From contig LVVU01000070.1 in the NCBI GenBank assembly GCA_006954465.1, forward strand, positions 1 to 6,285: a DNA stretch of 6,285 nt, written 5' to 3'. Under the pieces are notes generated by a model. That model ran no database searches, was not told the origin of the DNA, and worked only from the letters and a program-made list of their open reading frames with translations. This document shows positions 1-4,941 of this stretch, piece by piece. Positions within the stretch are counted from its first letter, which is position 1, and each line of letters starts with the position of its first letter. The position numbers and the translations under genes were made by a program. Source of the DNA: Candidatus Methanoprimaticola hominis. GTDB taxonomy: Archaea; Thermoplasmatota; Thermoplasmata; Methanomassiliicoccales; Methanomethylophilaceae.

Positions 1-692
1 AATGCTTCGAAGAGGTCCTCCTCGCTGTACTTCTTCGCGAGGTTCGTGTCGACCTTCGCACCGCTCATGGACTTCTTGATGTCCTGTGCGGCCGCTGTGA
101 TGTTATCGGTCTTGATGATCGCTCCTCCGACGATGACATCGGATGCTCCCGCTTCGACATAATCCCCCGCGTTCTTCGCGGTGATGCTACCGGCGACGGC
201 GACGGGGATGGAGACGGCATCGACGATCTTCTTCAGAACATCTATCGGAGGCTCCTCGCCCCTCATCTGGGTGTCGATGCCCATGTGCATGCAGATGTAG
301 GATGCCCCGAGGGCCTCCACGCGTTTGGCGCGCTCGACCCTGTCGGGGACGTTGATCATGTCAACCATGACTTCGGCGCCGTACTTGCGACCGGCCATGA
401 CGGCCTCTTCGATGGTGGCATCGTCGGCAAGACCGAGCACGGTGACGATGTCAGCGCCGGCCTTGGCCATGATCTCGACCTCGAAGGATCCTGTATCCAT
501 GGTCTTGGTGTCGGCGATGATCTTCTTTCCGGGGAACTCCCTTCTGAGCGTGCGGACCGCTTCGGCTCCTTCGCTCTTGATCAGAGGCGTTCCTGCCTCT
601 ATCCAATCGACTCCCCCTTCTACCGCTTCGCGGGCGATGATGATGGCCCTGTTCAGCTGCATGAGGTCCAGGGCTACTTGGAGCGTAGGCAT
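1..692 (-). CDS. hps: 3-hexulose-6-phosphate synthase (HPS), 3'-truncated by window edge, probably part of a longer fusion protein
   Basis: Orotidine-phosphate-decarboxylase-superfamily aldolase that interconverts 3-hexulose 6-phosphate with ribulose 5-phosphate plus formaldehyde. In archaea it usually supplies pentose phosphates by the reversed ribulose monophosphate route, in the cytosol. 230 codons are visible. The N-terminus MPTLQVALDL carries the conserved early Asp (D9). The superfamily DxKxxD signature is seen as ADTKTMDTG (D61, K63, D66), then MHMGID (about 135-140), and the phosphate-binding AVAGSI (165-170) and VGGAI (188-192). The start is fixed by an in-frame TAA 24 nt upstream and by the family N-terminus. 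There is no Shine-Dalgarno; a box A centred about 26 nt upstream suggests a leaderless mRNA. Stand-alone HPS ends near residue 210, but this frame stays open through KKYSEEDLFEA to the edge. That resembles the linker to an RraA-like domain in archaeal HPS-RraA fusions. The fusion is inferred; the HPS domain is secure. Confidence 0.93.
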   Translation of the reverse strand, partial: MPTLQVALDLMQLNRAIIIAREAVEGGVDWIEAGTPLIKSEGAEAVRTLRREFPGKKIIADTKTMDTGSFEVEIMAKAGADIVTVLGLADDATIEEAVMAGRKYGAEVMVDMINVPDRVERAKRVEALGASYICMHMGIDTQMRGEEPPIDVLKKIVDAVSIPVAVAGSITAKNAGDYVEAGASDVIVGGAIIKTDNITAAAQDIKKSMSGAKVDTNLAKKYSEEDLFEA

Positions 693-713
693 GTTGAAAG
701 GATTCGAAGGACC

Positions 714-721
714 GTATTAAC
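714..721 (-). promoter_or_regulatory. Candidate box A promoter of hps
   Basis: The minus strand reads GTTAATAC, centred about 26 nt upstream of the hps ATG (692). That is the usual box A to transcription start distance if transcription starts at the ATG itself. The missing Shine-Dalgarno in front of hps agrees with a leaderless transcript. The motif match to the archaeal consensus is moderate. Confidence 0.45.
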
Positions 722-742
722 GGATTTCGTCGAGAAGGATGT

Positions 743-802
743 GCCACTCAGCTCGCCCGTCTATCATCATCGATCGGCTCAAAAAACGATCATCACCGTG
801 GC
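743..802 (-). ncRNA. Box C/D guide sRNA (2'-O-methylation guide), predicted 16S rRNA target at E. coli C1402 equivalent
   Basis: Reading the minus strand 5'->3': stem GCCAC (802-798); C box GTGATGA (796-790); a 12-nt guide (789-778); degenerate D' box CCGA (777-774); 3-nt spacer; C' box ATGATGA (770-764); a 12-nt guide TAGACGGGCGAG (763-752); D box CTGA (751-748); and stem GTGGC (747-743). The two stem arms are perfectly complementary. A 3-nt bulge (GGU) lies between the 5' arm and the GA pairs, as a kink-turn for L7Ae needs. Two 12-nt guides and a 3-nt D'-C' gap match the canonical compact archaeal architecture. The D guide segment GACGGGCG pairs over 8 bp with the universal 16S sequence CGCCCGUC (E. 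coli 1400-1407). The D-box-plus-five rule then selects C1402. The D' guide would target CUCAAAAAACGA, which I could not place. It would act with L7Ae, Nop5 and fibrillarin. Confidence 0.8.
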
Positions 803-825
803 GAAACTCGATGGGCGGGTCGGAC

Positions 826-836
826 TAATAATTATT
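826..836 (-). promoter_or_regulatory. Candidate box A promoter of the box C/D sRNA
   Basis: An 11-nt stretch made only of A and T stands in GC-rich surroundings, centred near 831. That is about 28 nt upstream of the predicted sRNA 5' end at 802-803, the usual archaeal TATA distance. The core AATAATTATT is its own reverse complement, so it could also serve plus-strand transcription, but that would give the 919 gene a leader of about 60 nt. Confidence 0.55.
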
Positions 837-870
837 GTCCTGTCGCTGTTCAGCCATCGCTGCGGAACTG

Positions 871-888
871 GTTTACACTTCATATAAC
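871..888 (+). promoter_or_regulatory. Weak box A region for the zinc-ribbon/TM2 gene
   Basis: GTTTACAC (871-878) and ATATAA (882-887) are the only AT-rich steps close to the start at 919. The first would place the transcription start near 901, leaving a short leader that contains the Shine-Dalgarno. The second would start transcription inside the Shine-Dalgarno and is less likely. Neither matches the consensus well. Confidence 0.3.
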
Positions 889-907
889 ATCATCAGCATG
901 AAGGGTT

Positions 908-912
908 GGAGG
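908..912 (+). promoter_or_regulatory. Shine-Dalgarno deciding the start at 919
   Basis: GGAGG lies 6 nt before the ATG at 919. The in-frame ATG at 898 has no such signal and would put the Shine-Dalgarno inside the coding region. This selects the start that opens MYCRNCG. Confidence 0.75.
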
Positions 913-918
913 AACGAG

Positions 919-1314
919 ATGTACTGTCGTAATTGCGGCAAGGAGATCCCCGAAGGCGGGAGGTTCTGTCCCGAATGCGGATGCATAGTGGCGGATGGCC
1001 CAGCGGAGTCCGCAGCCCCGTCCGTACGCACGGACACGGTGGATCCTGGAATGACGTACAACAAGAGGTCCGAGGACCTCGCGCTGCTGATGTCCCTATT
1101 CATCACCGGTCTCGGACACATCTATGTCGGGAAAGCCGGCAAGGGTGTGGCGCTGCTCATCGCCCAGATCTTATGCAGTGCGCTGGGCTTCATCACTCTG
1201 TTCACATGGGTCGGGACGGTCATCCTGTGGTTCTATGGTATGTACGATTCGTACGCCTTAGCCAAGGAGTATAACGCATACGTGATGTCCCATAACGGTC
1301 AGCCGCCTTGGTGA
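919..1314 (+). CDS. Zinc-ribbon plus TM2-type membrane protein, 131 aa
   Basis: Small membrane protein with an N-terminal zinc ribbon. Four cysteines in two CxxC pairs (C3, C6 and C17, C20) match the short zinc-ribbon domain often found at archaeal and bacterial membrane-protein N-termini. A polar linker of about 30 residues follows (23-52). The hydrophobic part spans about 54-70, 76-95 and 98-108, with GLGHIYVGKAGKG around 64-76 and a closing YGMYDSYALAKEYN. This is the pattern of the TM2 domain: two helices joined by a short turn, with an Asp near the end. The biochemical function is not known for the family, and I infer none. It is transcribed alone: the minus-strand sRNA and hps diverge from it, and a hairpin follows its stop. 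The start is chosen by the GGAGG at 908-912. Confidence 0.85.
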   Translation: MYCRNCGKEIPEGGRFCPECGCIVADGPAESAAPSVRTDTVDPGMTYNKRSEDLALLMSLFITGLGHIYVGKAGKGVALLIAQILCSALGFITLFTWVGTVILWFYGMYDSYALAKEYNAYVMSHNGQPPW

Positions 1315-1318
1315 CATA

Positions 1319-1341
1319 GATCCCCGCTCTCCGCGGGGATC
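1319..1341 (+). terminator. Perfect 9-bp hairpin after the zinc-ribbon/TM2 gene; possible 3' end structure
   Basis: GATCCCCGC (1319-1327) and GCGGGGATC (1333-1341) are exact inverted repeats around a 5-nt loop, beginning 5 nt after the stop codon. No T-run follows, so it is not a standard intrinsic terminator; archaeal termination normally relies on U-tracts. An mRNA 3' stabilising structure or a dyad operator are alternatives. A smaller stem, CCCTC (1350-1354) with GAGGG (1363-1367), lies just downstream. Confidence 0.45.
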
Positions 1342-1367
1342 GCGCAAACCCCTCCCTTCTGCGAGGG

Positions 1368-1375
1368 TATTTATC
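1368..1375 (+). promoter_or_regulatory. Box A promoter of the phosphatase-fold/tsr3 unit
   Basis: TATTTATC is a good match to an archaeal TATA box. Its centre lies about 38 nt before the ATG at 1410, predicting a transcription start near 1397 and a leader of about 12 nt. That leader contains a partial Shine-Dalgarno, AGGT at 1399-1402. The context GGGTAT-TTATCA resembles the box before the winged-helix gene at 2577. Confidence 0.6.
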
Positions 1376-1409
1376 AGCGTCGGGTTCTCGGGACGGTCAG
1401 GTCCTATAG

Positions 1410-1892
1410 ATGTTCAAGAAGAAGGAGTCCAAACCGAAGGTCCGCGTGCTCTTCGTCGAGCAGAAGAACGATTTCGCCTCCCAGATGGCCGAGTACTTCG
1501 CTAGGCAGCTCTACGATGACAGCTACGAGCTCTACAGCGCAGGTCCCGAGAAGGACATCATGGACTGCGATATGATCTCCTCGATGTACGACAGCGGAGA
1601 GGACATCAGGCGCCAGATCTCCAAGGATTTCAAGGACAGGGACTTCCTGAGGGAGGACGAGGACTACGATTTCGTCATCTACATGGACAAGCCCACCTTC
1701 GACGAGTGGTCCGGAAGGACCCCCTGGAAGGGGAAGCAGATCCTCGCCCAGGTCAAGCAGCGTTCCGAGTTCACCGCCACCGACGACCTGGAGCTCTTCC
1801 ACGAGTACGTGGCCTCGATGAACGAGGTCAAGGAGTGGGTCAGGGTCCACCTCGAGGATCCGGAATCCCTCAAGAGCATGGTCGTCGCATGA
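1410..1892 (+). CDS. Low-molecular-weight phosphatase-fold protein lacking the catalytic Cys and Arg (pseudophosphatase), 160 aa
   Basis: The N-terminal half matches the low-molecular-weight protein tyrosine phosphatase / arsenate reductase fold: strand VRVLFV (11-16), the P-loop position, SQMAEYFAR (24-32), YELYSAGPE (about 39-47), the stretch from about 52 to 71 where the family has its IGIDISGQ-SK pattern, then DFVIYMD, the counterpart of the family's DLVI-MD strand. Where active members read V-C-x5-R-S, this protein reads V-E-Q-K-N-D-F-A-S: the nucleophile is Glu17 and the phosphate-binding Arg is Ala23. No clear D-P general-acid loop follows. Phosphatase or reductase chemistry by the known mechanism is therefore excluded, and a binding or regulatory role is inferred. 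The C-terminal part is charged and helical. Its stop overlaps the tsr3 start by 4 nt (ATGA), so the two are translationally coupled. The family assignment comes from visible pattern only and is moderately secure; the lost residues are seen directly. Confidence 0.78.
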   Translation: MFKKKESKPKVRVLFVEQKNDFASQMAEYFARQLYDDSYELYSAGPEKDIMDCDMISSMYDSGEDIRRQISKDFKDRDFLREDEDYDFVIYMDKPTFDEWSGRTPWKGKQILAQVKQRSEFTATDDLELFHEYVASMNEVKEWVRVHLEDPESLKSMVVA

Positions 1893-2437
1893 TCCCCGTT
1901 CTGATCTACGACGAATGCCAGTGCGATCCGAAGAAGTGCACCGCCAAGCGCATGATGAAGTTCGGATTGGGGAAGGAGGTCAAGGCCCTCCGTGCGATCC
2001 CCTCCGGCTCCATCGTGCTCTCGCCGTTCTCCGATCGCGCCCTTTCGCCTGCGGACATCCATCATGCCCGCAAGGGCCTGGTGGTGATGGACTTGACCTG
2101 GTCCAACATCGATCAGTTCCCCCGTGCCAAGAGGGTCGAGGAGCGCGCTCTCCCGTATCTGCTGGCATCGAACCCCATCAACTGGGGCCGTCCGATGGAG
2201 CTGAACAGCGCCGAGGCGGTCATGGCATCGCTGTACATCCTCGGGGAGAAGGAGCAGGCTTCCGAGTTCCTCGGGAGATTCAACTGGGCCCCGGAGTTCA
2301 TGAGGCTCAACGGCAACATGCTAGAGGACTACTCCAAGGCGAAGGACAGCACGGAGGTCGTCGCCGTTCAGAACGAGTATCTGAAGGGCATCCTCGGTCA
2401 TGAGCCCGGGGAAGAGGACGACGGGGACGGCGCCTGA
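1889..2437 (+). CDS. tsr3: Tsr3, small-subunit rRNA aminocarboxypropyltransferase (DUF367), 182 aa
   Basis: Tsr3 family enzyme that moves the 3-amino-3-carboxypropyl group of S-adenosylmethionine to a uridine-derived nucleotide in the helix 31 loop of small-subunit rRNA. In yeast this is the last step of m1acp3-pseudouridine at 18S 1191. The N-terminus, with C10, C12 and C17 in DECQCDPKKCTAKR, is the RLI-like segment. The DUF367 core follows: LSPFSDRALSPAD, GLVVMDLTW, RALPYLLASNPINWGRP (the strongest family signature, part of the cofactor pocket), NSAEAVMASLYILG, and FNWAPEFMRLN-NMLEDY. Length is normal for archaeal members. The tail is acidic (EPGEEDDGDGA). The ATG at 1889 overlaps the preceding stop as ATGA and starts the protein at the family N-terminus; no separate Shine-Dalgarno is evident, so translation by coupling is likely. 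Confidence 0.92.
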   Translation: MIPVLIYDECQCDPKKCTAKRMMKFGLGKEVKALRAIPSGSIVLSPFSDRALSPADIHHARKGLVVMDLTWSNIDQFPRAKRVEERALPYLLASNPINWGRPMELNSAEAVMASLYILGEKEQASEFLGRFNWAPEFMRLNGNMLEDYSKAKDSTEVVAVQNEYLKGILGHEPGEEDDGDGA

Positions 2438-2608
2438 CCGCGCATCTTCGGAATCCGGAACGGCAGGGGCCGTCCCGGAGCATCTGGCTCATGTAGATTC
2501 CATCGGAGCGGTTCCAACGGCGTCGGCCATGTGCGAGCCCGCTCCGGACGCCTGTTCTCCAACGTCGTTCGGGAATGTTTATCATGGATGCACACATGGT
2601 TCCGGCGT
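2438..2608 (+). other. Structured 171-nt intergenic region between tsr3 and the mcm operon
   Basis: No credible gene is seen here. The region holds several complementary blocks. TCCGGAACGG (2454-2463) pairs with CCGTCCCGGA (2470-2479), 9 of 10 positions, 16 nt after the tsr3 stop. GGAATC (2450-2455) pairs with GATTCC (2496-2501) and could enclose that hairpin. CGGAGCGG (2504-2511) pairs with CCGCTCCG (2539-2546), 8 of 8. Together they could fold into two adjacent hairpins. I found no C/D boxes, no ACA box after the stems and no T-run. An mRNA 3' structure, an unknown RNA or chance in GC-rich DNA all remain possible. The end of the region holds the box A of the next gene. Confidence 0.4.
2577..2584 (+). 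promoter_or_regulatory. Box A promoter of the winged-helix/mcm/DUF424/nmd3 operon
   Basis: GTTTATCA, in the context GGGAATGTTTATCATGG, is centred about 29 nt before the ATG at 2609. The predicted transcription start near 2606 makes the first mRNA leaderless or nearly so, in keeping with the absence of a Shine-Dalgarno before 2609. This also argues against the in-frame starts at 2531 and 2588, which lie upstream of or too close to the box. Confidence 0.6.
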
Positions 2609-2845
2609 ATGGGCGCAGACGACCTTCTCGGAATGATATGGGAGGCCCTCGGCGATGACAAGGTCACCACCAGAGAGGCCACCGACAGGCTTGAACAGGC
2701 TTTCCAGTACAGATGCCCCGACGATCTCGCCAAGACGTTCATGAAATACAGGAAGGCAGGCCTCATCAAGGGCCAGGCCTCCGTCGATCGCGGCGGATGG
2801 GTCTGGTGGGTCGACGACGAGTGCCGCTCGAAGGAGGTCGACTGA
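2609..2845 (+). CDS. Small winged-helix-like protein preceding mcm, 78 aa, function unknown
   Basis: I do not recognise a named family. The predicted order is helix (ADDLLGMIWEAL), a short strand-like turn (DKVT), helix (TREATDRLEQAF), helix (PDDLAKTFMKYRKAGL), then a probable wing, IKGQ-SVDRGGWVWWVDDE. The KYRKAGLIKG step and a hairpin rich in Trp fit a winged helix-turn-helix DNA-binding domain. The start is placed by the box A at 2577-2584, which would give a near-leaderless mRNA; the longer GTG frame from 2531 has no family or signal support. The stop TGA shares its last base with the mcm ATG (TGATG), and the mcm Shine-Dalgarno lies inside this gene, so mcm is translated from the same message. 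The position suggests a replication or regulatory role, such as control of the operon or a partner of MCM; this is inference only. Confidence 0.7.
   Translation: MGADDLLGMIWEALGDDKVTTREATDRLEQAFQYRCPDDLAKTFMKYRKAGLIKGQASVDRGGWVWWVDDECRSKEVD
2833..2838 (+). promoter_or_regulatory. Shine-Dalgarno deciding the mcm start
   Basis: GGAGGT lies 6 nt before the ATG at 2845, inside the last codons of the preceding gene. It selects this ATG over the open frame that extends upstream to 2713, which overlaps the winged-helix gene out of frame. Confidence 0.8.
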
Positions 2846-4941
2846 TGCCGTCCAATTATCAGGATGAGGACATCCAGGCCGCGTGGAACGACGTCTTCTC
2901 CCGGGACAAGTACCGCATCATGATCTCATGCATCGCGGACAACTTCCCTCAGAAGAAGAGCGTCAGGGTCGATTATGCGGATATCAACGCGATGAGCGTC
3001 GATTTCGCCATGTTCGTGCTCGATGAGCCGGACCGCTGTCTCGAAATCGCCCGCAGGACCGTCATGTCCCTGGTGCCCAACATCAACCGCCCCGGCGAGG
3101 AGATCAATGTCAGGATATTCAATCTCCCGAGGGACGCGAAGGTCGATATACGCAACCTGAGGGCGGATCATCTCCGCAAGCTCGTGGCCGTCGAAGGTCT
3201 CGCCAGGAAGGTCACCACCGTCAGGCCGAGGATGACCCATGCCCTCTTCAGATGCGCCAGGTGCGGGGCGGAGATCTGGGTCGCACAGCCCGGCATGATA
3301 CTGAAGGAGCCTCTGATGTGCAACAACCCCGAAGGGGGATGCAACAAGGCCTCCACGAGGTTCAACCTGGATGAGAAGGCCTCCGTCTACATCGATACGC
3401 AGAAGATCGAGATCCAGGAGAGCCCCGAGGGGCTCAGGGGCGGAGCCCAGCCCGAGAGGATCACGGGATACGTGGAGGACGACATCGCCGGAGAGGTCAC
3501 CGCGGGGAACAGGGTCACCCTGAACGGCATCCTCCGTTCCGCCGAGAAGAACGAGAGGGACAAGTCCACGGTGTTTGAGATCTATCTCGACGTCATCTCC
3601 GTGGAGTTCGAGCAGCACGAGTACGACGAGATCGTCATCACCGAGGAGGACGAGAAGAAGATCCTGGAGATGTCCATGGACCCGGAGCTCTTCGAGAACG
3701 TCGTCCATTCGATCTCGCCGTCGATCTACGGATTGGATTCGGTCAAGAGGGCCATCGCCCTGCAGCTCTTCGGAGGATGCCACAAGGAGATGGACGACGG
3801 GACCGTCATGAGAGGGGACATGCACATTCTCCTCATCGGAGACCCCGGAGTCGCGAAATCCCAGCTGCTGAGGTACATGAGCGCTCTGGCGCCCCGTGGA
3901 ATCTATGCGTCCGGTAAATCGGCATCCGCCGCAGGACTGACGGCCGCCGCAGTGAGGGACGACTTCGGAGACGGAAGGTGGACCCTGGAGGCCGGTGCGT
4001 TGGTCCTCGCGGACAAGGGACTGGCCTGCATCGATGAGCTGGACAAGATGACCGACCAGGACCGTTCGTCCCTTCACGAGGCCATGGAGTCGCAGAGGAT
4101 TTCTGTCGCCAAGGCCGGTATCACAGCGACCCTGCAGTGCAGGTGCTCCATGCTCGCCGCGGCCAACCCGAAGTACGGGAGGTTCGAGGAGGACACGCCG
4201 ATCGCGGACCAGATCGACCTGCCTCCTGCGTTGATGTCTCGTTTCGATCTCATATTCGTCCTGACGGACAAGCCGGACAAGAAGAGGGACACGGCCATCA
4301 CCGAGCATATCCTGAACGCGCATCAGCGCGGACAGGTCAGGATGATGCACGAAGGGGACAAGATCCCCGGCATCGATGCCGAGAAGATCCTCGACAAGAC
4401 GGACAACATCCGTCCCATCTACGAGCAGGAGATGCTGAGGAAGTACGTGGCCTATTCGAAGAGGATCACACCCATCATGACCGACGATGCCATGAGGATC
4501 ATCGAGGAGAGCTACCTCAGGATTAGGAACATGGGCAACGGAGGGAACTCCGTTCCGATCACGGCCAGGCAGCTGGAGGCGTTCGTCCGTCTGTCCGAGG
4601 CGTCCGCGAAGATGAGGCTGAGCGGAGTGGTCACCGACCTGGATGCCAACCGCGCGGTCGACCTGGTGGAGGACTATCTCCGCAGGATCGCAGGCAGCGA
4701 CGACGGCGGATTCGACATCGACAAGATCGCCACAGGCATAAGCTCGAAGGACCGCAACAAGATCGATGTGGTCCGTCAGATATTCAGGGAGTTCGGAGCG
4801 GACGGTCTGTCCTCCGAGGAGCTCACTCAGCACGGTTCCAGCCAGGGGCTGGCCGATATCGACGTCACTAGGGCGCTCAAGCAGCTCAGCGACGCCGGAG
4901 AGATCTACAAGACCCCCTCGGGGATCTACAATCTGGCATGA
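2845..4941 (+). CDS. mcm: MCM replicative DNA helicase, 698 aa
   Basis: Archaeal minichromosome maintenance protein. It forms a hexameric, ATP-driven 3'-5' helicase that unwinds DNA at the replication fork with GINS and other factors. The N-terminal domain has an OB fold and a zinc site with C137, C140, C159 and C166. The AAA+ core carries Walker A GDPGVAKS (332-339, K338), Walker B CIDELDKM (395-402, D397 and E398), the pre-sensor-1 hairpin lysine (K423 in VAKAGITATL), sensor 1 AANP (N441), the arginine finger in SRFD (R466), and sensor 2 ITARQLEAF (R575). The last 70 or so residues form the usual C-terminal winged helix, ending GIYNLA. Length is normal and no intein interrupts the motifs. 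Walker B has Cys-Ile before Asp-Glu, a mild variation. The gene overlaps its upstream neighbour by 1 nt and the DUF424 gene by 4 nt. Confidence 0.98.
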   Translation: MPSNYQDEDIQAAWNDVFSRDKYRIMISCIADNFPQKKSVRVDYADINAMSVDFAMFVLDEPDRCLEIARRTVMSLVPNINRPGEEINVRIFNLPRDAKVDIRNLRADHLRKLVAVEGLARKVTTVRPRMTHALFRCARCGAEIWVAQPGMILKEPLMCNNPEGGCNKASTRFNLDEKASVYIDTQKIEIQESPEGLRGGAQPERITGYVEDDIAGEVTAGNRVTLNGILRSAEKNERDKSTVFEIYLDVISVEFEQHEYDEIVITEEDEKKILEMSMDPELFENVVHSISPSIYGLDSVKRAIALQLFGGCHKEMDDGTVMRGDMHILLIGDPGVAKSQLLRYMSALAPRGIYASGKSASAAGLTAAAVRDDFGDGRWTLEAGALVLADKGLACIDELDKMTDQDRSSLHEAMESQRISVAKAGITATLQCRCSMLAAANPKYGRFEEDTPIADQIDLPPALMSRFDLIFVLTDKPDKKRDTAITEHILNAHQRGQVRMMHEGDKIPGIDAEKILDKTDNIRPIYEQEMLRKYVAYSKRITPIMTDDAMRIIEESYLRIRNMGNGGNSVPITARQLEAFVRLSEASAKMRLSGVVTDLDANRAVDLVEDYLRRIAGSDDGGFDIDKIATGISSKDRNKIDVVRQIFREFGADGLSSEELTQHGSSQGLADIDVTRALKQLSDAGEIYKTPSGIYNLA

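Noticed and set aside
777..786. A6 run before the hps start as a terminator or slippage site
   Set aside because: On the minus strand it is a T6 run, but it lies inside a guide of the candidate sRNA rather than after a gene end.
285..887. 200-codon plus-strand open frame over the hps start and the sRNA
   Set aside because: It is antisense to a clear HPS domain and runs through the intergenic RNA and promoter region; there is no Shine-Dalgarno or family pattern.
1410..1892. Calling the 160-aa protein an active tyrosine phosphatase or arsenate reductase
   Set aside because: The nucleophilic Cys and the P-loop Arg are Glu and Ala, so the known mechanism cannot operate.
2531..2608. GTG-initiated N-terminal extension of the 78-aa protein
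   Set aside because: It would start upstream of the box A at 2577-2584 and has no Shine-Dalgarno; the near-leaderless start at 2609 fits the promoter.
2438..2608. Second C/D or an H/ACA guide RNA in this spacer
   Set aside because: I found no RTGATGA/CTGA pair at proper spacing on either strand and no ACA after the stems.
2713..2844. Upstream extension of the mcm frame
   Set aside because: The extension is Arg/Gly-rich out-of-frame reading of the winged-helix gene; the ATG at 2845 has a GGAGGT 6 nt upstream and gives a normal MCM length.
2926..4833. 635-codon open frame on the minus strand opposite mcm
   Set aside because: It lies entirely antisense to a textbook MCM, has low-complexity Val/Leu/Asp/Gly/Arg composition from GC-rich codon mirroring, and shows no recognisable motif.
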